From the NCBI GenBank assembly GCA_013388685.1, contig JACAET010000025.1:1-64000 (forward strand): a DNA stretch of 64,000 nt, read 5' to 3'. Both the position numbers and the translations under genes were made by a program. The stretch is from Chloroflexota bacterium (GTDB taxonomy: Bacteria; Chloroflexota; Anaerolineae; Anaerolineales; Villigracilaceae). The notes beneath the pieces were generated by a model. The model was not told the origin of the DNA. It saw only the letters and a program-made list of their open reading frames with translations, and did no database searches. Positions 11,867 to 19,539 of this stretch are shown one piece after another (position 1 is the stretch's first letter; each line of letters begins with the position of its first letter).

Positions 11867-13072
11867 ATGATCTCTTCTCTCATCCTCGTCACCGGCGCAA
11901 CGGGATATATTGCCAGCAGGTTGATTCCGCGCCTGTTGGATGCGGGCTACCGCGTCCGCGCCCTTGCGCGCGATCCGCTTCGACTCAAAGGGCGTGCCTG
12001 GTTCGACCAAATCGAAATTGTCCGGGCGGACGTCGCCTCGCCCGAAACTCTTCGGCACGCCTTCGCAGGTGTCCATACCGCCTACTATCTGGTGCACAAC
12101 ATGTCCCATGGGCGCGGCTATACCGCGCTGGAAGTGGCGTCTGCCCGCGCCTTCGCATCCGCCGCCGAGCGGGCGGGCGTGGAACATATCATCTATCTGG
12201 GCGGGTTAGCCGACCCCGAACAACATCTCGCGCCGCATATGCGTTCGCGCATCGAGACGGGCAAAGTCTTGCGTGAGGGCAGGGTGCCGGTCACTGAATT
12301 CCGCGCCGGCGTGATCGCCGGTTCGGGAAGCATCTCTTTCGAAATGATTCGCTTCATGACCGAGCTGTTTCCCCTTGTGCCCGGACCGTCGTGGCTGGAG
12401 AACAAATCCCAGCCGATTGCCATCCAGAACGTGGTGGATTATCTGCTTGCGGCATTGACCAATCCCGGCGGACGCGGCGGCATCTTTGAAATCGGCGGTC
12501 CCGAAATCTACACCTATCGTGAATTGATGCTTCGTTATGCCCGCCTGCGCGGACTCCGGCGCGCCATGCTCCTGCTGCCCGGCATTCCCGTCTGGTTCAT
12601 GGCGTTCGGCGTGGGGTTGATGACGCCGGTTCCGTATCCCATTGCCCATGCCTTGATTGGCGGTTTGTCCTCCGATAGTATCGTCAAACATCCCGAAGCC
12701 CTGCAGGTCTTTCCCGAAGTCGGATTGATTGGATTCGACGCCGCCGTGAGGGACGCCCTCCAGAAGACGCATCCCGACTACATCGAACGTATCTGGGTGG
12801 ACGGTAAGCCCGGCTTGAAGTTCCTCAAACACGAAGGATGTTTTATTCTTTACAAAGATCTTCCGCTGTCAGCGGGAGAGGGGGCGGGGGGGAGGAAAAG
12901 TCACCGCTCCATCTTCGGCGAAATGTGGATCGAACGGCAAAGGGACCGCATTGGAAATTTGTCCTGCACGCTCTTTTTTTACCCGCGCGGGTTGCCGGGT
13001 TTCCTTTACTGGTATCTGCTTTACCCGTTTCACCGCCTGCGGTTTCATTGCTTAATGCTGGAAAAATCATGA
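11867..13072 (+). CDS. NAD(P)-binding atypical SDR, paralogue with collapsed DUF2867 domain
   Basis: This 401-aa tandem paralogue of the preceding gene starts LILVTGATGYIASRLIPRLL. The Rossmann part aligns along its whole length, but about 120 residues of the DUF2867 domain are missing. The match is lost after EGCFI and resumes at GEMWIERQRD. In between is a Gly/Glu-rich stretch (DLPLSAGEGAGGRKSH), encoded by a palindromic repeat at about 12862-12893. The frame is intact and the conserved tail GFLYWYLLYPFH survives. It ends with ATGA overlapping the next gene. Confidence 0.83.
   Translation: MISSLILVTGATGYIASRLIPRLLDAGYRVRALARDPLRLKGRAWFDQIEIVRADVASPETLRHAFAGVHTAYYLVHNMSHGRGYTALEVASARAFASAAERAGVEHIIYLGGLADPEQHLAPHMRSRIETGKVLREGRVPVTEFRAGVIAGSGSISFEMIRFMTELFPLVPGPSWLENKSQPIAIQNVVDYLLAALTNPGGRGGIFEIGGPEIYTYRELMLRYARLRGLRRAMLLLPGIPVWFMAFGVGLMTPVPYPIAHALIGGLSSDSIVKHPEALQVFPEVGLIGFDAAVRDALQKTHPDYIERIWVDGKPGLKFLKHEGCFILYKDLPLSAGEGAGGRKSHRSIFGEMWIERQRDRIGNLSCTLFFYPRGLPGFLYWYLLYPFHRLRFHCLMLEKS
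12862..12893. repeat. Palindromic GGGAGAGGG repeat inside SDR gene
   Basis: The sequence CCGCTgtcAGCGGGAGAGGGGGCGG, followed by a G run, matches the pattern hairpin + GGGAGAGGG + G-rich tail. This pattern also occurs at about 17608-17640, and reversed at 38924-38958. It is read in frame as Leu-Ser-Ala-Gly-Glu-Gly. Confidence 0.55.
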
Positions 13073-14256
13073 AACGCATCTTTCTCCTCTCGCTGATCGT
13101 GTTGGTCCTTGCAGGTTTCATGCTTGCTGTTGCCGTGCTGGTTCCCCATTCCCTCCCTGTCGGCTCGGATTTCAGCGCCTTGTATTTTGCCGATCTGGCG
13201 CTGGTCAACGGGATACGCGTATACGACATCCCCCGCATGGAGGCGCTTGCGCTGGCTCGCTCGGCTATTCCGCCCGAACATTTCTTCATGCCGCGTTTTC
13301 CGTATCCGCCGTGGTACATGCTCGCCACCTTCTATCTGGGACTGCTTCCCATCCAGTCGGCGGGGGCGTTGTGGTTTCAACTGAATCTCGTCATGCTGTT
13401 CCTGTCGGTAGGGGTCCTGACGGACGGATGGAACGGGCGCGCCCGCCTGCTTGCCTTCCCGCTGGCTTTGTTTTTTTTGCCGACGCTTGGTGCGCTGTCG
13501 GTGGGACAATACGACTTTCCTGTCCTGCTGGGCATTGCGCTGTTGATCCATTCCCTGCGAAACGGGAATGCCTCACGGATAGCGCTGGGCGTCGTCCTGC
13601 TCACGTTCAAGCCGCACATCGGCGGGTTGGTGTTGCTCTCGGTGTTGGGGTGGTTGTGGTTCCATGGCGGCAGGTTGGGGCGCCGCGCGATGCGTTCCAT
13701 TGTTGTCGCAGGTTTTGCGCTTTTTGTCGTCAGCCTGATTGCAGACCCGTTGTGGTTCGTCAATTATCCGAAGATGCTGTTCGATTACCGGGGCGAAGGC
13801 AATGTAACCTCCTGTTCGGAATGCGCCAGCGTGCCGGTGCTGGTCTCGCGCTGGTGGTTCGACGGTTCGCTCAGGCAGGCTTCGGGAATCGCGCTGGGAT
13901 TGCTGGTCATCTTGGCGGCGCTGTTGTGGACGGCTCGAAAACGGCTGGTGCAATCCCCCGAAATTTTGGTCGTTTCTGTATTGCTGGTTACTTTGTTGGT
14001 CAGCCCCTATCTTTACAACTACGATTTCATTTTACTGCTCGTCCCGTTTGCCGCCCTTGGCGCCTCCTCCCGCATGGACAAGATCGTCGCGGCTTTTTGT
14101 TATCTCGTCCCTTCGCTTGCCATCATCGTCTATGGGCGCGGGGGGAATCTCACGCTGAATATGGCGACCCTCCTCCTCATGTTTGTGTTTTCTCTGCGCG
14201 TGAGGCGCATCGGCATTGACGTACCTGTTACCCCATCGTACAATAGAAACAATTAA
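13069..14256 (+). CDS. GT87/DUF2029-like polytopic membrane glycosyltransferase
   Basis: This 395-aa protein has an N-terminal signal-anchor followed by about ten hydrophobic segments. Near residue 40 it has the acidic motif GSDFSALYFADLAL, a D-rich first loop typical of GT-C polyprenyl-phosphate-sugar-dependent transferases of the DUF2029 family. FKPHIGGLVLL and SPYLYNYDFILL fit the same family. The ATG at 13069 overlaps the stop of the preceding gene, so an upstream in-frame extension to 12838 is not needed. The riboswitch begins 4 nt after its stop. Confidence 0.78.
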   Translation: MKRIFLLSLIVLVLAGFMLAVAVLVPHSLPVGSDFSALYFADLALVNGIRVYDIPRMEALALARSAIPPEHFFMPRFPYPPWYMLATFYLGLLPIQSAGALWFQLNLVMLFLSVGVLTDGWNGRARLLAFPLALFFLPTLGALSVGQYDFPVLLGIALLIHSLRNGNASRIALGVVLLTFKPHIGGLVLLSVLGWLWFHGGRLGRRAMRSIVVAGFALFVVSLIADPLWFVNYPKMLFDYRGEGNVTSCSECASVPVLVSRWWFDGSLRQASGIALGLLVILAALLWTARKRLVQSPEILVVSVLLVTLLVSPYLYNYDFILLLVPFAALGASSRMDKIVAAFCYLVPSLAIIVYGRGGNLTLNMATLLLMFVFSLRVRRIGIDVPVTPSYNRNN

Positions 14257-14259
14257 AGA

Positions 14260-14479
14260 CGACCAGTCAGCGGCGAAGTCCGGTGCAAATCCGGCGCTGT
14301 CCCGCAACTGTGATGTTAGTCTCATAGCCGCACAGTAGTTCCATTACCCAAAAAGACTTACGCAAAAGTGCGTAGAGCGCGTTCTCTAACGCGCGGCGTG
14401 TGTAAGCGACGTTAGAAAACGTCAATTACGCGAAGTCCTAACTATAAGACTAACTAAGTCAGGTCGCCCGCCCTGGTCG
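14260..14479 (+). promoter_or_regulatory. Cobalamin riboswitch aptamer
   Basis: The conserved core GTCCGGTGCAAATCCGGCGC, then CCCGCAACTGTG (14305-14316), and the 3' element AGTCAGGTCGCCCGCC are all present. The closing P1 helix is formed by CGACCAG (14260-14266) and CTGGTCG (14473-14479). An arm closed by GTTAGTC/GACTAAC holds an expanded region containing three consecutive tetraloop hairpins. It should sense a cobalamin and control the downstream importer genes. Confidence 0.9.
14359..14423. repeat. Palindromic repeat inside riboswitch arm
   Basis: Three adjacent small hairpins lie in the variable arm of the riboswitch: TACGCA-aaag-TGCGTA, GCGCGTT-CTCT-AACGCGC, and GACGTT-AGAA-AACGTC. The last two match the pair found again at 14589-14625. 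Confidence 0.7.
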
Positions 14480-14498
14480 GTTCAACCACTTCTCGCGG

Positions 14499-14571
14499 AA
14501 AGGAGGTGGAGAACAAGTCCAGCCCGGATTGACTCTCCTACCTCCCCAGCCCTGCGCTGGGGATTTTGATT
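14499..14571 (+). terminator. Riboswitch expression platform: SD-like segment plus intrinsic terminator
   Basis: A CCCCAGC/GCTGGGG hairpin (14544-14562) followed by ATTTTGATT can act as a terminator. An AAAGGAGGTGGAGAA segment at 14499-14513 is complementary to TCTCCTACCTCC at 14533-14545, just 5' of and into the terminator stem. This gives a plausible alternative fold. Confidence 0.55.
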
Positions 14572-14588
14572 CCACCCATTGTGTACTT

Positions 14589-14625
14589 GGCGTTCTCTAA
14601 CGCCAATGGGACGTTAGAGAACGCC
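14589..14625. repeat. GGCGTTCTCTAACGCC inverted repeat, second copy
   Basis: GGCGTTCTCTAACG (14589-14602) is exactly inverted as CGTTAGAGAACGCC (14612-14625). Each arm is itself a hairpin with a CTCT or AGAG loop. It lies 32 nt before the ATG of the binding-protein gene, and it matches the repeat inside the riboswitch. Confidence 0.75.
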
Positions 14626-14657
14626 TCCCACGCAAAATAAAATCCTGGAGAAATAAA

Positions 14658-15923
14658 ATGTTTCGCAAGACACTGATTTTGGCATTGCTCATCACCCTGC
14701 TCGCGGCGTGCGCTCCCGCCACCCCTGCGACAGAAGCCGTCGAACCGCAGCCCACGCTCGAGGTCCCGACGGAAGCGCCCACCCCCGAAGCACCGGTTGT
14801 CGCTGCCCTCGAACACAACCTCACCGACGGCTGCATCCCTGAAGGTCAATTCAGCGCTGAGGTGGATTACTTCCCCGAAAAAGCCAGCCTGCAATACACC
14901 GACGGCTTTTCGATTGAGTACCACAACTCTTACAAAGTCCTCACCGTCAAGACCCCCTGGCCCGGCGCGGCGGAATCCCTGCAATATGCGCTCGTCCAGT
15001 GCGGCGCGCCCGCTCCCGAAGGTTTCCTTGATGAGCAAATCATCGAAGTCCCCGTTAAGAGCATCGTCACCATGTCCACTTCCTACCTGCCCTTCCTCGA
15101 CGAACTCGGCGTGCTCGATAGACTCGTCGGCTTGGACGACGCCACCTACGTCAGCAACCCCACCGTGCTGAAAATGGCGGAGGAAGACACACTGACCATG
15201 CTCGGCTACGGCTCCGCTGTGAATGTGGAAAAGGCGCTCGAGATCAAACCCGATTTGATTATGACCTACGGCTCCGGCGCGCCGGAATATGACGCTCACC
15301 CCGTGCTGATTCAAGCCGGGCTGAAGGTGGCAATCAACGCCGAATGGCTGGATACCTCCCCGCTTGGCCGCGCCGAATGGGGCAAGTTCATCGCCGCCTT
15401 CTTCAACAAAGAAGCTGGCGCCGAAGCCCTCTTCGCTGAAAAAGCCGCCCGCTACAACGAACTGAAGGCGCTCACCGCCAGCCTGACCGAAAAACCGACC
15501 GTCTTCACCGCCAGCGCCTACCAGGGAACCTGGAACGTCCCCGGCGGAAAGAGTTTTGCCGCCGCCTTCCTGACCGACGCGGGCGCCGCCTACCTCTGGG
15601 CAGATGAGGCCTCCACCGGCAGTCTGCCCCTCGCCTTTGAAGCCGTCTTTGAAAAAGCCAAGGATGCCGACTTCTGGCTGAATGTCGGTTTTGTCGGCTC
15701 GCTCGGCGACCTCCAGGCCATGGACGCCCGCTATGCCGATTTCGCCGCCTTCCAGAATGGCAGCGTCTGGAACAACGATGCGAAGGCTTCGCCCAACGGC
15801 GGCAACGACTATTACGAAAGCGCCGTCGCCCACCCCGAACTGGTGCTGGCTGACCTCATCAAAATCTTCCACCCCGACCTGCTGCCCGACCACGAGTTGG
15901 TGTACTATCGGCAGTTGAAATAA
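14658..15923 (+). CDS. Cobalamin/metal-chelate ABC importer, substrate-binding lipoprotein
   Basis: This 421-aa secreted lipoprotein has signal peptide MFRKTLILALLITLLAAC with the lipobox cysteine at C18, then a Thr/Pro/Glu/Ala linker to about residue 50. The BtuF/FecB-like periplasmic-binding fold follows, with IIEVPVKSIVTMSTSYLPFLDELGVLDRLVGL and ALEIKPDLIMTYGSG. RBS CTGGAG precedes the ATG. It is directly controlled by the upstream cobalamin riboswitch and followed by a permease and an ATPase, so corrinoid uptake is the most likely role. I leave the symbol blank because the substrate is inferred only from the riboswitch. Confidence 0.88.
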   Translation: MFRKTLILALLITLLAACAPATPATEAVEPQPTLEVPTEAPTPEAPVVAALEHNLTDGCIPEGQFSAEVDYFPEKASLQYTDGFSIEYHNSYKVLTVKTPWPGAAESLQYALVQCGAPAPEGFLDEQIIEVPVKSIVTMSTSYLPFLDELGVLDRLVGLDDATYVSNPTVLKMAEEDTLTMLGYGSAVNVEKALEIKPDLIMTYGSGAPEYDAHPVLIQAGLKVAINAEWLDTSPLGRAEWGKFIAAFFNKEAGAEALFAEKAARYNELKALTASLTEKPTVFTASAYQGTWNVPGGKSFAAAFLTDAGAAYLWADEASTGSLPLAFEAVFEKAKDADFWLNVGFVGSLGDLQAMDARYADFAAFQNGSVWNNDAKASPNGGNDYYESAVAHPELVLADLIKIFHPDLLPDHELVYYRQLK

Positions 15924-15934
15924 CGGTTATGCAC

Positions 15935-15988
15935 CGTCCCGAAGGGTTGATTGGCTAAACACAATTCTTCGATACACCCTTCGGGACG
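15935..15988. repeat. CGTCCCGAAGG palindrome, copy 1
   Basis: Arms CGTCCCGAAGGG (15935-15946) and CCCTTCGGGACG (15977-15988) flank a 30-nt spacer, directly after the stop of the binding-protein gene. The same core recurs at 52310-52336 and 60095-60135. Confidence 0.8.
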
Positions 15989-16011
15989 TTCTGACCAGAC
16001 CTTTGACTTTC

Positions 16012-16056
16012 GACCTCCAATCCTCAATCACCAATCACCACTCACCAACCTCCCCC
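16012..16056. repeat. CCAATCA low-complexity repeat before permease ATG
   Basis: This is a run of short C/A/T units (CCAATCCTCAATCACCAATC and similar) ending at the ATG. No Shine-Dalgarno sequence is present. The same repeat style occurs at 17108-17134 and at 17650-17709. Confidence 0.6.
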
Positions 16057-17109
16057 ATGCCCCGCCCTCCCCTCCGCCCCTGGCTGTTCTTCGCTCTCCT
16101 GCTGCTCCTCCTGCTCGCCTTCGCCCTCAGCCTTACCCTCGGCTCGGTGGAAATTCCTCTCGAACAGGTCGCCCACATCCTGCTGGGCGGCGAACCCGAC
16201 AAAGCCAGTTGGGCAGACATCCTCTTCAAATTCCGTCTCCCCAAAGCCATCACCGCCGTCCTCGTCGGCGCGGCGCTCTCGACGGCAGGCTTGCAGATGC
16301 AGACCCTCTTCCGCAACCCGCTGGCAGACCCGTTCATCCTGGGCGTCAGTTCCGGGGCGAGTCTGGGCGTGGCGCTGGTCATTCTCGGAATAGGCGCGGG
16401 CGGCGCGCTGACCTTCATTGCCGGGCTGGGCGTCTTTGGCGATTTCACGCTTGCCATTGCCGCCAGCCTCGGCGCGGGGATGGTGCTGGGCGCGGTCTTG
16501 CTCCTCTCGCGGCGCGTGCAAAACACCCTCACCCTGCTGGTCGTCGGCTTGATGTTCGGCTACCTCGCCAGTGCGGTGGTTACCCTGCTCATCTACTTCA
16601 GCCAGCCGGAGCGCGTGCTGGTCTTCAGCCTGTGGACGGCGGGCAGTTTCGGCGGCGTGACCTGGAGCCAGATGCGCGTTTTCGCGCCCGCCGCACTGCT
16701 CGGTTTACTGCTCGGCTTCGTGATGATGAAACCGCTCAACGCCCTGCTGCTCGGCGACGACTACGCCCGTTCACTCGGACTCAACGTGCGCCGCGCCCGC
16801 TTCTGGATTATCGTCAGCGCCTCGCTTCTGGCGGGCGTCTCCACCGCCTTTTGCGGACCCATCTGGTTCATCGGCGTCGCTGTGCCGCACGTGGCGCGTT
16901 CCCTGCTCAACAGCGCCGACCACCGCGCCCTGCTCCCCGCCTCCATGCTGATGGGCGCGGCCTTCGCCCTCATTGCGGATGTCATCGCCCAGTCGCCGGG
17001 CAGCCAGCACACCCTGCCGCTTAACGTCGTCATGTCCCTCTTCGGCGTGCCGATTATCTTGTGGGTCATCTTGCGCCAAAAACAACTCCGCCAATCCTTC
17101 GCCTCCTAA
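16057..17109 (+). CDS. FecCD/BtuC-family ABC permease
   Basis: This 350-aa polytopic permease belongs to the iron-chelate/vitamin B12 type. It has FRLPKAITAVLVGAALSTAGLQMQTLFRNPLADPFILGVSSGASLG near the N-terminus, and AFCGPIWFIGVAVPHVARSLL in the region that contacts the ATPase. Members act as homodimers, each with about ten helices. The ATG at 16057 is chosen because the upstream extension runs through low-complexity repeat; no ribosome site precedes it. It is the second gene of the riboswitch-controlled operon. Confidence 0.92.
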   Translation: MPRPPLRPWLFFALLLLLLLAFALSLTLGSVEIPLEQVAHILLGGEPDKASWADILFKFRLPKAITAVLVGAALSTAGLQMQTLFRNPLADPFILGVSSGASLGVALVILGIGAGGALTFIAGLGVFGDFTLAIAASLGAGMVLGAVLLLSRRVQNTLTLLVVGLMFGYLASAVVTLLIYFSQPERVLVFSLWTAGSFGGVTWSQMRVFAPAALLGLLLGFVMMKPLNALLLGDDYARSLGLNVRRARFWIIVSASLLAGVSTAFCGPIWFIGVAVPHVARSLLNSADHRALLPASMLMGAAFALIADVIAQSPGSQHTLPLNVVMSLFGVPIILWVILRQKQLRQSFAS

Positions 17110-17134
17110 TCTCCAATTCCCAACCACCAACCCC
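17108..17134. repeat. CCAATT/CCAACC low-complexity repeat before ATPase ATG
   Basis: AATCTCCAATTCCCAACCACC and following units fill the whole permease-ATPase junction and replace a ribosome-binding site. Confidence 0.55.
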
Positions 17135-18217
17135 ATGCTCACTGCCTCCTCCCTCTCCATCGGATACAAGACCCCGCTCGCCTCGAACCTGGACCTCGAA
17201 CTGCGTCCTGCCGAACTGGCTTGCCTCATCGGTCCGAACGGAGTCGGCAAATCCACCCTGCTGCGCACCCTGGCAGGGATGGAAAAACCGCTGGCGGGCG
17301 CGGTCTGGCTGGACGGCGGGAACCTGCACCTCATGCCCTCCCTCGAACTGGCGAAACGCCTCGCCGTCGTCCTGACCGGGCGCGTGGATGCCGGCAACCT
17401 CTCTGCCTGGGCGCTGGTCTCGCTGGGGCGGCATCCCTACACCGATTGGCTGGGCAGGCTCACGGTCCGGGATGAAGCGGCAATCGAGCGCGCCATGCGT
17501 CTGACCGACACCCTCGTCTTTGCGGAACGTCCCATCCACGAATTGAGCGACGGCGAACGCCAACGCGTGATGATCGCCCGCGCCCTCGCTCAAATCCTCC
17601 CGGACTCCCCTCTCCCGCCGGGAGAGGGACTGGGGGGAAGGGCAAAAGCCCAATTACCAATCTCCAATTACCAACCTTCCAACGTTCCAACGTTCCAGCG
17701 TTCCAACGTTTTACTCCTCGACGAACCCACCGCCTTCCTTGACCTTCCCCGCCGCGTGGACATGCTTCAACTGCTCAAGCGCCTTGCCCGCGAGACCGGC
17801 TGTGCCATCCTGCTCTCCACCCACGACCTTGACCTTGCCCTGCGCATCGCCGACCGCCTGTGGCTGCTTGCCTCCAGCGGCAACCTCACGACGGGCATTC
17901 CCGAAGAACTTGCCCTCAACGGCGCGGTGGCGCGGCTCTTCCAAAGCGAAGGCGTGGATTTCGACCATGCCAGCGGCGCGTTCAAAGTCCACCAGACCGT
18001 CTGCGGACCCATCAGCCTGCACGGCGACAAAGACGGCGTCACCGCCGCCTGGACCTGGCGCGCCCTCGAACGCATCGGCTACGAAGTACATGACAATGGC
18101 ATTCGCCGCCCTGTGCATGTGGACGTGATGGACCCGGGTCGCTGGCGGCTCACCACCCCGCACGGACAAAGCGAACACGCCACTCTTGAATCTCTCCTTG
18201 CCGCCCTTCAACAATAG
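17135..18217 (+). CDS. FecE/BtuD-family ABC ATPase with repeat-encoded insertion
   Basis: This 360-aa ATPase energises the preceding permease. Walker A is GPNGVGKS (33-40), the signature is LSDGE (137-141), Walker B is VLLLDEP (192-198), and the switch histidine is in LLSTHDLDLA. Between Q153 and V192 are 38 residues where relatives have about four. They are encoded by a GGGAGAGGG palindromic repeat (17608-17640) and a CCAAT/TTCCAACG repeat (17650-17709), and they keep the reading frame. A C-terminal extension of about 90 residues follows the ATPase core. Whether the insert is tolerated is unknown. Confidence 0.88.
   Translation: MLTASSLSIGYKTPLASNLDLELRPAELACLIGPNGVGKSTLLRTLAGMEKPLAGAVWLDGGNLHLMPSLELAKRLAVVLTGRVDAGNLSAWALVSLGRHPYTDWLGRLTVRDEAAIERAMRLTDTLVFAERPIHELSDGERQRVMIARALAQILPDSPLPPGEGLGGRAKAQLPISNYQPSNVPTFQRSNVLLLDEPTAFLDLPRRVDMLQLLKRLARETGCAILLSTHDLDLALRIADRLWLLASSGNLTTGIPEELALNGAVARLFQSEGVDFDHASGAFKVHQTVCGPISLHGDKDGVTAAWTWRALERIGYEVHDNGIRRPVHVDVMDPGRWRLTTPHGQSEHATLESLLAALQQ
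17608..17709. repeat. Composite repeat insertion inside ABC ATPase gene
   Basis: CCTCTCCCgccGGGAGAGGG with a G-rich tail is followed by CCAATTACCAATCTCCAATT and then a tandem TTCCAACG array (TTCCAACG, TTCCAACG, TTCCAGCG, TTCCAACG). Both parts match repeats found between genes elsewhere in the window. Confidence 0.8.
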
Positions 18218-18230
18218 ACCTCTGGCAAGC

Positions 18231-18266
18231 GCGCGCCATACGCATTGTGCAAGAGATGTTCTCTCG
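18231..18266. repeat. Dispersed intergenic repeat, copy 1
   Basis: GCGCGCCATACGCATTGTGC followed by AAGAGATGTTCTCTCG resembles GCGCACAATACGCGTTGCGG-AAGAGACGTTCTCCCC at 40361-40396. Both follow operon ends. Confidence 0.5.
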
Positions 18267-18337
18267 CGTCGGCTGATTGCTGCGAATACCCTTTTGCGTC
18301 CCCGGCGTTCTCCTCCCTGCGGGTTGTTTTTGTTGCG

Positions 18338-19318
18338 CTACTCTCCGTTGGTTACGATCTTTGCCGCCCCACCGGCGCGGGCGACAAGCACGTCGCTGAC
18401 GCCGTCAATTGCCCGTAGTTTGGTTTCCACCGTCTGGATTTCGGACTCGGGGCACATGACATGCACATTCGGTCCCGCATCCACGGTATAGCAGACGGGA
18501 AGCCCTGCGCCTCTCCATTGACGCACGGCGTTCATCACACCGAGTGAAGCGGGTTTCCAGTAATGCAGCGCCGGTGTGGAGGTCATCATCACGGCGTGCA
18601 TCATGTCCGAGTCGAGTTCCACGATGGAGGCGAACAGTTCGAAATCGCGATTCAGGATGGCGTTTCTGCAAATCTCGAGCCGGCGCGGACCATCCGCCAC
18701 ACGCGCCGCCTGAAGCGGGCTTGTCAGCGCGAGGGCGTGCCCCTCGGTGGAACCGGTCTGTTTGTGCGAGGCGCTGACGATGGCAATACAGTCTGCAAGC
18801 CGCCAATGATCGGGGCTGGCGATGGAGAAGGCAAAGGAATCCTCGTCCGAGGTTCCCATTGCCCATTCCACGAATCCGCCTGGAATTGATCTTGATGCAG
18901 ACCCCGACCCGCGTCGCGCGAGACGCGAGAGTTCGCGCTCGTTCAAATCCAACCCTGCGGCTTTGCTGCCCGCCAGGGCAAGCGCGGCAAACGCCGACGC
19001 GGAGGAGGCGATCCCCGTGCCGGAGGGGAAGTTGTTTTCGGTGAGTACTTCGGCGCGTTCATGAATGTCCGCCATGCCGCGAATGATGTCGAGCAGATAT
19101 GCAACGCGATCCAAGGCGGCGCCGGTCACTTCGCGCCCGTTGATGATGAGTTCGTCGAAAGGCAGGGAGGGCTGAAAACTGACCGTCGTGCGCGTGAACA
19201 AGCCGTCGAGATTCATCGAAATCGAACCGTTCATGGGAAGCCGCAGACCGTTGTCGCGGTTTCCCCAATATTTGATGAAGGCAATGTTGGGATGGGCAAG
19301 AGCGCTGGACGTTGCCAT
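18338..19318 (-). CDS. mvaD: Mevalonate-pathway decarboxylase (diphosphomevalonate or phosphomevalonate type)
   Basis: This 326-aa GHMP-superfamily enzyme starts SALAHPNIAFIKYWGNRD and has the ATP-binding loop NFPSGTGIASSASAFAALA and SGSASRSIPGGFVEW, all hallmarks of mevalonate diphosphate decarboxylase. It would make isopentenyl (di)phosphate for isoprenoids. Some Chloroflexota enzymes (Roseiflexus) are known to act on phosphomevalonate instead, so substrate is left open. The start at 19318 is chosen over an upstream extension because a TATCAT -10 lies 6 nt before it. No other pathway gene is adjacent. Confidence 0.9.
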   Translation of the reverse strand: MATSSALAHPNIAFIKYWGNRDNGLRLPMNGSISMNLDGLFTRTTVSFQPSLPFDELIINGREVTGAALDRVAYLLDIIRGMADIHERAEVLTENNFPSGTGIASSASAFAALALAGSKAAGLDLNERELSRLARRGSGSASRSIPGGFVEWAMGTSDEDSFAFSIASPDHWRLADCIAIVSASHKQTGSTEGHALALTSPLQAARVADGPRRLEICRNAILNRDFELFASIVELDSDMMHAVMMTSTPALHYWKPASLGVMNAVRQWRGAGLPVCYTVDAGPNVHVMCPESEIQTVETKLRAIDGVSDVLVARAGGAAKIVTNGE

Positions 19319-19330
19319 GGGGCGATGATA
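19319..19330 (-). promoter_or_regulatory. Leaderless-type -10 box of the decarboxylase gene
   Basis: On the minus strand TATCAT (19325-19330) sits 6 nt before the ATG, the same spacing as at 4762 and 63353. No -35 of quality is seen. Confidence 0.4.
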
Positions 19331-19473
19331 CCACGTCGTTTGAAGACATGCGATTCTCGTATATTCGTGGATGACCGACACGGCATCCATGCCGGGGGAT
19401 GGTTTCATATAGTTCTAGAGAACTGTTTTCTGCAAAATTTGTCTATATATGGGGCGATTCCATCGTCTTCGTG

Positions 19474-19501
19474 TTGACGCTTGTGGGTATTTAGGTATAA
19501 T
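19474..19501 (+). promoter_or_regulatory. Promoter of oligopeptide transporter locus 1
   Basis: TTGACG (19474-19479), a 16-nt spacer ending TTAGG, and TATAAT (19496-19501). The promoter at 27252 has the same layout and shares TTAGGTATAATTC. An inverted repeat AGTTCT-AG-AGAACT at 19411-19424 upstream could be an operator, but that is a guess. Confidence 0.7.
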
Positions 19502-19539
19502 TCTCACACCTCGTATCACCCTCTAGTACCAGTGATTTG

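Noticed and set aside
13311..14219. 302-aa frame inside the GT87-like gene
   Set aside because: It is an overlapping frame in a GC-rich gene; the real frame has clear membrane segments and coupling to its neighbour.
12838..14256. Longer start for the GT87-like protein at 12838
   Set aside because: The extension overlaps the SDR gene in another frame; the ATG at 13069 has the signal-anchor and ATGA coupling.
14538..15893. 451-aa minus-strand ORF opposite the binding protein
   Set aside because: It runs through the terminator and repeat and mirrors the lipoprotein gene, which has a signal peptide and riboswitch.
16012..17709. Repeats in the corrinoid operon as a CRISPR array
   Set aside because: Units are short, variable and without regular spacers; no cas gene is present.
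17135..18217. ABC ATPase as a pseudogene broken by repeats
   Set aside because: The frame is intact through the insert and all ATPase motifs are present, so I call it a gene with an insertion.
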